Shown: piece by piece, positions 1-4,404 of the stretch
Position numbering within the stretch: position 1 is the first letter of the stretch
Layout of the letters: each line of letters opens with the position of its first letter
Assembly: GCA_015487365.1 (NCBI GenBank)
Contig: WFPT01000132.1
Coordinates: 1-7,032 of the forward strand
Source of the DNA: Aquificaceae bacterium
Lineage (GTDB): Bacteria; Aquificota; Aquificia; Aquificales; Aquificaceae
Length of the DNA stretch: 7,032 bases
Reading direction: 5' to 3'
Notes under the pieces: model-generated
The model's input: only the letters and a program-made list of their open reading frames with translations
Database searches by the model: none
Told to the model about the DNA's origin: nothing
Made by a program: the position numbers and the translations under genes

Positions 1-1428
1 AGATAGGTCTATTACTACACTCTTTATTTCCGTGTAATCCTCTATTGCAAACTTAGGCCCTTCCCTACCTACTCCGGAAAACTTAACGCCTCCGTAGGGC
101 TGGTGGTCCAACCTGAAAGTGGGGGCCTCGTTTATTAAAACTCCCCCAACCTCCGCCCTCTTTATGAATTCAAAGGCCACCTTCAAGTTGGAGGTGAAGA
201 CCCCTACCTGCAAGCCGTAGTCGGTGTTATTTACCTTTTCTATCACCTCCTCTAAGCTTTCAAAGGGATTTACCAGGACAACCGGTGCAAAGACCTCCTC
301 CTTAAAAATCTTGCTATCTTGGGGGACTAAACTTAAAATGGTTGGGGAAAGGACACTTTCATCCTCCGCGCAGGCCAAGGCTCCCATCTCCACCTTCGCC
401 CCCTTCTTCCTTGCCTCCTCTATCCAGTCAAGGACCCTCCTTACCTCAGAGGGTGCTATCATAGGCCCTAAGTCCGTTTCCTCCTCCATGGGGTCCCCCA
501 CTTTTAGCTTTGAAACCCTTTCCTTTAACCTTTTTAAAAACTCCTCAAATCTACTCTTATGGACGAAGACCCTTTGGACGGATATGCAAACCTGTCCCGC
601 CAAGGCGTATCCACCCAAAACCGTCTTTTCCACAGCCCTGTTTAGGTCTCCATCTTCCATTAGAACTAAGGCGGAGTTTGAGCCCAGCTCCAATATTAAC
701 TTCTTTATACCCACCTGCCTTGAGATGATTTCCCCTACCTTCCTGCTTCCCGTGAAGGATACCACCCTAACCCTCGGGTCGGTGGTTAAGGCTACCCCTA
801 CGTCCGCAAAGCCCGGTAGAACGGATAGGGCCTTCTTGGGGAGACCCGCCTCGTAAAAGATTTGGGCAAGTTTTAGAGCGGTCAGGGGAGTTCTCTCGGA
901 GGGTTTTAGTATTACCGCGTTTCCAACCCCCAAGGCTGGGGCCAGCTTGTGCATGGCTAAGTTTAGGGGGAAGTTAAAGGGTGTTATGGCAACGACTACC
1001 CCCACGGGAGCCCTTACGTAAAAGGAGAACTTACCTTGGCCGTTGGGGTGGGCGTCCGCGGGAAAGACTTCTCCCCCCACTCTCCTAACTTCTTCCGCGG
1101 AAAAGCTTAGGGTCTGAATTGCCCTTAAAACCTCTGTCCTTGCCTCCCTTATGGTCTTACCCACTTCTAAGACTATGGTCCTTGCAAATTCTTCCTTCCT
1201 TTGGCTTAACAGCTCACAGGCTCTCTTTAATATTTCATACCTTTGGTAGCTACTCAGGGAGGAGTTTTCCTTAAAGCCCTCCAAGGCTATTTCTACTGCC
1301 CTCTTTGCATCCTCCTGGGTCGCCCTGCTGACCTTTCCCACAACTTTACCGTTGTAGGGATAGACTACTTCTAAGTAGGGCTCCCTCCTTACCTCCTCTC
1401 CCCCTAAAATAAAGCCCCTTACCTCCAT
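1..1428 (-). CDS. Aldehyde dehydrogenase superfamily protein, nearly complete (3' end cut by window edge)
   Basis: This frame is open from the ATG at 1428 down to the window edge, giving 476 residues. ALDHs of this type run to about 475, so only the last codon or few and the stop are missing. The protein should oxidise an aldehyde to an acid with NAD(P)+ in the cytoplasm. Visible motifs are TPFNFP with the oxyanion Asn N152, LKPSE with the cofactor-binding K175, FTGS at 225-228, the general-base E247 in ELGSNSA, the catalytic C281 in GQVCIS, and EEVFAP with E378/F380. All catalytic residues are intact. ELGSNSA replaces the common ELGGK/N form, which I associate with lactaldehyde- or y4uC-like subfamilies, so the substrate is unknown. 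The start lies 1 nt after the murC stop with little Shine-Dalgarno sequence, implying translation coupled to murC. The family call is certain; the substrate is not. Confidence 0.93.
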   Translation of the reverse strand, partial: MEVRGFILGGEEVRREPYLEVVYPYNGKVVGKVSRATQEDAKRAVEIALEGFKENSSLSSYQRYEILKRACELLSQRKEEFARTIVLEVGKTIREARTEVLRAIQTLSFSAEEVRRVGGEVFPADAHPNGQGKFSFYVRAPVGVVVAITPFNFPLNLAMHKLAPALGVGNAVILKPSERTPLTALKLAQIFYEAGLPKKALSVLPGFADVGVALTTDPRVRVVSFTGSRKVGEIISRQVGIKKLILELGSNSALVLMEDGDLNRAVEKTVLGGYALAGQVCISVQRVFVHKSRFEEFLKRLKERVSKLKVGDPMEEETDLGPMIAPSEVRRVLDWIEEARKKGAKVEMGALACAEDESVLSPTILSLVPQDSKIFKEEVFAPVVLVNPFESLEEVIEKVNNTDYGLQVGVFTSNLKVAFEFIKRAEVGGVLINEAPTFRLDHQPYGGVKFSGVGREGPKFAIEDYTEIKSVVIDLS

Positions 1429-1429
1429 C

Positions 1430-2785
1430 CTAAGCAAATTTTAGCACAAACTCCTCAGACCAACTTGCTATACTTCCCGCTCCCATGAAGATAACAACCT
1501 CTTCACCCTTTAATATTTTTAAAACCTCCTTAAAGATTTCCTCCTTCTCCTTTAAAAACTTACAACCGCATTCCCTTGATAGCTCCTCAGCCTTTACCCC
1601 GTAAATATTTTTTTCGCCCGCTGGATAAATTTCCGTTAGTAAGCAGTAGTCTGAGTCTTTCAGAACTTGGGCAAACTCTTCAAAGAGGTAGTAGGTCCTG
1701 CTGTAACGGTGGGGCTGGAATATTAAAAGGAGTTTTTTTCCTGGATACATCTCCCTTAGGGTGTTTAAAACCGCCCTTATTTCCGTTGGGTGGTGGCCGT
1801 AGTCGTCGTATACGGGGCAACCCTTGACCTCACCCTTAAACTCTAACCTCCTTTCCGCATTTTTAAAGTTTTTTAGAGTTTCCCTGATGGTTTTTAAACT
1901 AACCCCGAGCTCTAAGGAGGTCAGTATGCTGGCAAGGGCGTTGTAGAGGTTGTGCCTTCCCGGTAAAGAGAGTTCAAACTCACCCAAATCTTTACCTTTG
2001 TATTGGCCTTTAAAGGTGTAAAAGCCACCCCTTACCCTTAGCTCCCCTACCCTTAAATCGTTTTCCTCCCTTAGGCCGTAGGTTAAAACCTTCCCGCTAA
2101 CCCCCTTGGATATTTCCCTCACGTTGGGGTCGTCCCCATTTACTACACAAAAGCCGTAGAAGGGGACCAGGTTCAAAAACTTTAAGAAGCTCTCCTTTAT
2201 CTGGTTTAAGTCCTTATAGTATCCCAGGTGCTCCTTATCTACGTTGGTTATTACCGCAACGGTGGGTAAAATCCTCAAAAAGGTCCCGTCACTTTCGTCC
2301 GCCTCCGAAACGAGTAAGCTTCCGTTTCCCAGCTTTGCATTAGAGCCTATACTCTTTAATATTCCCCCCACTATCACCGTTGGGTCTAAGCCTTCGTTTA
2401 TTAAAATCTGGGCTATTAGGGAGGTGGTCGTGGTCTTCCCGTGGGAGCCGGAGATGGCTATTCCCTCCTTAATTCTGAAAAGCTCCGAGAGCATCTGAGC
2501 CCTGCTTATTAGAGGTATCCCTAACTCCTTTGCACGGATTAGCTCCACGTTTTCCTTAGGTATTGCGGAGGAATACACCACTACATCCGCCCCCTCCACG
2601 TTTTCCCCCCTATGTCCTATAAAGACCTTTATACCTTTACGCCTCAAAATCTTAACCGTTTTGCTCTCTTTAATGTCCGAGCCCCTTACTCTATAACCCA
2701 TATCTAAAAATATCTGGGCAAGACCACTCATACCTATTCCACCAATACCTACAAAGTGCAAGTTTTTAACCCTCTCCCTCAGCAT
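1430..2785 (-). CDS. murC: UDP-N-acetylmuramate--L-alanine ligase
   Basis: MurC is the cytoplasmic ATP-dependent ligase that adds L-alanine to UDP-MurNAc, the first amino acid of the peptidoglycan stem peptide. The 451-residue length is normal for the family. An N-terminal Rossmann domain carries GIGGIGMSG (13-21) for the UDP substrate. The central ATPase domain has the P-loop GSHGKTTT (113-120), SEADESDGTF (160-169), NVDKEH (181-186) and PGRHNLYNA (275-283). The C-terminal domain has the MurC-diagnostic DDYGHHPTEI (327-336) and FQPHRYSRT (356-364). The start ATG overlaps the purM stop within ATGCTGA, and a G-rich purine tract about 11 nt upstream, inside the end of purM, can act as ribosome binding site. 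It is the middle gene of the purM-murC-ALDH cluster. No other mur or fts gene is adjacent in this window, so it lies outside a dcw-type cluster here. Confidence 0.97.
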   Translation of the reverse strand: MLRERVKNLHFVGIGGIGMSGLAQIFLDMGYRVRGSDIKESKTVKILRRKGIKVFIGHRGENVEGADVVVYSSAIPKENVELIRAKELGIPLISRAQMLSELFRIKEGIAISGSHGKTTTTSLIAQILINEGLDPTVIVGGILKSIGSNAKLGNGSLLVSEADESDGTFLRILPTVAVITNVDKEHLGYYKDLNQIKESFLKFLNLVPFYGFCVVNGDDPNVREISKGVSGKVLTYGLREENDLRVGELRVRGGFYTFKGQYKGKDLGEFELSLPGRHNLYNALASILTSLELGVSLKTIRETLKNFKNAERRLEFKGEVKGCPVYDDYGHHPTEIRAVLNTLREMYPGKKLLLIFQPHRYSRTYYLFEEFAQVLKDSDYCLLTEIYPAGEKNIYGVKAEELSRECGCKFLKEKEEIFKEVLKILKGEEVVIFMGAGSIASWSEEFVLKFA

Positions 2786-3744
2786 AGGACCAAGCCCTCC
2801 CCCCTTTCCACGTGTCCCAGGTAAAAGGCATCGGGTATTTCCTTTAATACCTTTTCAGGCTCATCGCTTATTAAAACCATTCCTACCCCCATGTTAAAGA
2901 CCCTAAACATCTCCCCTTCTTCTATTTTCCCCAATTCCCTTATCCAATCAAAGATGGGATTTTTTGGTATCCTATCCTTTTCTACCACAGCCCTTAGACC
3001 CCTTGGTATAGCCCTTGGTAGGTTTTCCAAAATCCCTCCACCCGTAATGTGGGCTAAACTCTTGACGTATTTTAAAACCTTAAAGACTTCTTCCGTATAG
3101 ATTCTTGTGGGAGTTAGTAGGATTTCCCCCACGCTCTTTTTAAAGTCCCTCAGGTAGCTCCTATAACTTATCCTCTTCTCTTTTAGGACTCTCCTTATTA
3201 GGCTAAAACCGTTTGAGTGGAAACCCGATGAGGGTAATCCTATTAAGGTGTCTCCCTCCCTTACCCTCTCCTTTCCCTTAACCTCTTCTTTTTTACAAAT
3301 TCCAACGCAAAAGCCTACCAATTCATACCTACCCTTTGGATAAAAGTCTGGCATTTCCGCAAGCTCACCCCCAAGGAGTGGAGTCTTTGCCCTTCTACAA
3401 CCTTCCAAAATGCCCTCAAAGATTTCCTCCAACACCCTTTCCTCTATTTTTGATGTAGCTATATAATCTAAGAACATTAAGGGTTTTGCCCCCTTCGTAA
3501 TTAGGTCATTAACGTTCATAGCAACGAGATCTATACCTACCGTATTGTGTATTCCAAACTCCTGGGCTACGAGTAATTTTGTCCCAACCCCGTCGGTGGT
3601 AGAGAATATAAGGTAATCCCCAAAGCTAACCGAAGAGGAAAAATCGCCCAATTCATAGTTAAATAGCTCCCTTACCCTTTTCCTTAGATAACCTAAAACC
3701 TTCTCCGCCCTATCAAAACTAACTCCCGCTTCCTCGTAGTTCAT
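2779..3744 (-). CDS. purM: Phosphoribosylformylglycinamidine cyclo-ligase (AIR synthetase)
   Basis: PurM closes the imidazole ring, converting FGAM plus ATP to AIR in de novo purine synthesis. Numbering from the upstream TTG (3753), it shows YEEAGVSFDRAEK near the N-terminus, DGVGTKL (54-60), DLVAMNVNDLI (75-85), LLGGELAEMP (126-135), GLPSSGFHSNG (172-182), LTPTRIY (213-219), HITGGG (235-240) and FNMGVGM (286-292). These are the ATP- and substrate-binding signatures of the PurM/PurL/ThiL/SelD superfamily and fit PurM specifically. I prefer the ATG at 3744 (321 residues) because family members begin close to the YxxAGV motif and a GGGA precedes it; the TTG at 3753 would add three residues. It is slightly shorter than the typical 340-350. 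It leads the cluster, and its stop overlaps the murC start by 7 nt. Confidence 0.96.
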   Translation of the reverse strand: MNYEEAGVSFDRAEKVLGYLRKRVRELFNYELGDFSSSVSFGDYLIFSTTDGVGTKLLVAQEFGIHNTVGIDLVAMNVNDLITKGAKPLMFLDYIATSKIEERVLEEIFEGILEGCRRAKTPLLGGELAEMPDFYPKGRYELVGFCVGICKKEEVKGKERVREGDTLIGLPSSGFHSNGFSLIRRVLKEKRISYRSYLRDFKKSVGEILLTPTRIYTEEVFKVLKYVKSLAHITGGGILENLPRAIPRGLRAVVEKDRIPKNPIFDWIRELGKIEEGEMFRVFNMGVGMVLISDEPEKVLKEIPDAFYLGHVERGEGLVLC

Positions 3745-3758
3745 AATTCCCAAAAACT

Positions 3759-3764
3759 ATTTTA
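3759..3764 (-). promoter_or_regulatory. Candidate -10 element for the purM-murC-ALDH operon
   Basis: On the minus strand GATAAAAT lies just upstream of purM; its hexamer TAAAAT matches TATAAT at five of six positions. I see no convincing -35 hexamer at 16-18 nt. If used, transcription would begin only a few nt before the purM start, giving a very short leader like those inferred for the divergent pair at 4366/4404. AT-rich context alone could produce this match. Confidence 0.3.
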
Positions 3765-3778
3765 TCATCTTAAATTTT

Positions 3779-3808
3779 CTTTAAATTCCACAACGGCACA
3801 TTAGGAAC
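3779..3808 (-). repeat. Solitary CRISPR-repeat-like 30-mer
   Basis: Read on the minus strand this segment begins GTTCCTAATGTGCCGTTGTG and continues into an A-rich end. It closely resembles a class of 29-30 nt CRISPR repeats that I recall from thermophilic bacteria, with a GTTCCTAATGTACCGTGTGG-type 5' half. There is only one unit, with no second good copy at spacer distance and no cas gene in the window, so it is at most a relic, an orphan repeat or a coincidence. The resemblance is from memory and was not computed. Confidence 0.35.
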
Positions 3809-3832
3809 CCGAAACCTTAAATTCATCTAATA

Positions 3833-3845
3833 CTTATCAGATAAG
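3833..3845. repeat. 13-bp perfect palindrome (CTTATC-a-GATAAG)
   Basis: Two six-base arms are exact reverse complements around a single central base. Such a compact dyad is a typical shape for a dimeric regulator's operator. It lies about 90-100 bp upstream of the purM start, with no other obvious function. No regulator can be named. Confidence 0.35.
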
Positions 3846-3916
3846 GCTTTCCTCAATTCCTCAGTCCCAGAAAATGAAGTTAATTTTCCAGAGTCTTCGG
3901 TGTAAAAAGAACCCCT

Positions 3917-3941
3917 AAAAATTACAAGGCTCTAAGCCTTG
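3917..3941 (-). terminator. Candidate intrinsic terminator downstream of the pterin dehydratase gene
   Basis: On the minus strand CAAGGCT-tag-AGCCTTG (3941 to 3925) forms a 7-bp stem with a 3-nt loop, followed at once by TAATTTTT. That is the layout of a rho-independent terminator reading leftwards. The plus strand has no T tract after the stem, so the orientation is clear. The stem is short for a thermophile. It could end the dehydratase transcript or act within a long purM leader. Confidence 0.5.
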
Positions 3942-3954
3942 AAAATCAAGGCTT
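3925..3954 (-). repeat. Alternating inverted repeats able to form two mutually exclusive hairpins
   Basis: Three segments alternate: CAAGGCT (3925-3931), AGCCTTG (3935-3941) and CAAGGCT (3947-3953). The middle one can pair with either neighbour. Pairing with the right-hand copy extends to a 9-bp stem with a 3-nt loop (3934-3942 with 3946-3954). Pairing with the left-hand copy gives the 7-bp hairpin next to the T tract on the minus strand. In a minus-strand transcript the 9-bp hairpin emerges first and would preclude the terminator stem, as in attenuators. Confidence 0.55.
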
Positions 3955-3966
3955 TAAGCTACCCGT

Positions 3967-3990
3967 CATCAAAGCATCAAAGCATCAAGG
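3967..3990. repeat. Three tandem octamers, CATCAAAG x2 + CATCAAGG
   Basis: Units at 3967-3974, 3975-3982 and 3983-3990 are head to tail; the third differs by one base. They are directly read from the sequence. Immediately after them TTTGATGC (3994-4001) is the inverted form of the unit and can pair with more than one of the copies, so several alternative hairpins are possible. Confidence 0.8.
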
Positions 3991-4001
3991 CATTTTGATG
4001 C
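3982..4001. repeat. Hairpin GCATCAA-(6 nt)-TTGATGC
   Basis: The arms at 3982-3988 and 3995-4001 are perfect reverse complements with a six-base loop. An alternative 8-bp pairing uses 3974-3981 with 3994-4001. On the minus strand the stem is followed by a short TTT-containing stretch, so it could be a weak second terminator ahead of the one at 3917-3941. Confidence 0.5.
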
Positions 4002-4049
4002 TCATTCCCATATTCAGTTGCCAAGGAGCCAGGTTCTTAACTGTAAATT

Positions 4050-4055
4050 ATTATA
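4050..4055 (-). promoter_or_regulatory. Perfect TATAAT on the minus strand after the pterin dehydratase gene
   Basis: The minus strand reads GTTATAATAATT about 12 nt past the dehydratase stop codon. The -10 hexamer is perfect, but the expected -35 position is a T run inside the end of the gene and is a poor match. If active it would give purM a leader of about 300 nt containing the competing hairpins. AT-rich context makes a chance match likely. Confidence 0.25.
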
Positions 4056-4066
4056 ACACAGAGGGG

Positions 4067-4366
4067 CTACTTAAAAAACTCGTTTAACCTTTTTGCCAGT
4101 TCCAGGTCCGCCCTCGTTATGCCACCTACGCTGTGGGTGGTGGTGGAAACCGTAATGGTTTTTGTTGCGGTATGGAAGACCACATCCGGGTGGTGGTTGG
4201 TCTCCTCTATTACCTTAACCAGGTGTTTTAAAAACTCCGTAATTTCCTTCCAATCCTCTATGTAAAACCTTCTGCTCAGGCATTTGAACTCCTTCTTCCA
4301 CCCCTCTAAATTTTTTAGCTCCTCCCTTAATTCTTCTTCTGTTAGGGTAGTTTTATCCTCCCTCAT
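4067..4366 (-). CDS. Pterin-4a-carbinolamine dehydratase (DCoH/PhhB family)
   Basis: The 99-residue protein fits the family length of about 95-115. It shows NHHPDVVFH (57-65, with H58-H59-P60), THSVGGITRAD (77-87) and a final LAKRLNEF helix, which is the pattern of the dehydratase active site. Family members dehydrate 4a-hydroxytetrahydrobiopterin to the quinonoid dihydropterin after aromatic amino acid hydroxylation. Many bacteria that lack such hydroxylases still carry one, and a role in pterin or molybdopterin handling has been proposed. I chose the ATG at 4366 because homology begins there; the same frame stays open to 4531 but that part is antisense to the divergent gene and not protein-like. 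The gene is monocistronic by layout and shares a 37-bp divergent promoter region with the lipoyl-DsbA-E2 gene. No aromatic hydroxylase is in the window. Confidence 0.92.
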   Translation of the reverse strand: MREDKTTLTEEELREELKNLEGWKKEFKCLSRRFYIEDWKEITEFLKHLVKVIEETNHHPDVVFHTATKTITVSTTTHSVGGITRADLELAKRLNEFFK

Positions 4367-4368
4367 AA

Positions 4369-4396
4369 TTGAATAAATATAAATCCGGCGTATAAT
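4369..4396 (+). promoter_or_regulatory. Sigma70-type promoter for the lipoyl-DsbA-E2 gene, apparently leaderless
   Basis: TTGAAT (4369-4374) and a perfect TATAAT (4391-4396) are separated by 16 nt. The ATG at 4404 begins only 7 nt after the -10 hexamer, where transcription would normally start, and no Shine-Dalgarno sequence precedes it. The mRNA is therefore predicted to begin at or within a base or two of the start codon. Confidence 0.65.
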
Positions 4397-4404
4397 CTTT
4401 TCTA
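4376..4404 (-). promoter_or_regulatory. Overlapping promoter for the pterin dehydratase gene
   Basis: On the minus strand TATATT (4381-4376) is a fair -10, with TAGAAA (4404-4399) 17 nt upstream as a weak -35. The ATG at 4366 follows the -10 by 9 nt, so the leader would be about 1-3 nt and without a Shine-Dalgarno site. The -35 overlaps the start codon of the divergent gene, so the two polymerases could not bind simultaneously. Confidence 0.4.

Larger units (their letters stand above)
3745..4066. other. Gene-free intergenic region of about 320 nt between the pterin dehydratase gene and purM
   Basis: No open frame here has protein-like character; the longest ATG frames I checked are under 20 codons. 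The region is more AT-rich than its surroundings and unusually rich in symmetry: a CRISPR-repeat-like 30-mer, a 13-bp palindrome, three alternating inverted-repeat segments and three tandem octamers, each listed separately. Both flanking genes are on the minus strand, so the gap is the 3' flank of the dehydratase gene and the 5' flank of purM. Structured RNA genes of hyperthermophiles are normally G+C-rich, which argues against a stable ncRNA gene here. Confidence 0.8.

Noticed and set aside
224..856. Long plus-strand open frame opposite the aldehyde dehydrogenase, and similar frames opposite murC, purM, the fusion gene and hldE
   Set aside because: Their products are Ser/Pro/Leu-rich, match no family and lie entirely antisense to genes with full motif sets.
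3745..3753. TTG start for purM, three codons upstream of the ATG
   Set aside because: Possible, but the ATG at 3744 is a stronger codon, has GGGA ahead of it and matches where family members start. The difference is three residues.
3770..3826. Minus-strand 18-codon frame MNLRFRVPNVPLWNLKKI
   Set aside because: Too short and it coincides with the CRISPR-repeat-like element. No ribosome binding site is visible.
3874..3918. Plus-strand 14-codon frame in the intergenic gap
   Set aside because: No ribosome binding site, no promoter and no recognisable peptide; this is expected by chance.
3745..4066. A structured ncRNA (6S-like, tmRNA, RNase P) or purine riboswitch upstream of purM
   Set aside because: The stretch is AT-rich, whereas structured RNAs of hyperthermophiles are G+C-rich, and I see neither a long paired rod nor purine-riboswitch core sequences. 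A covariance-model search would be the decisive test.
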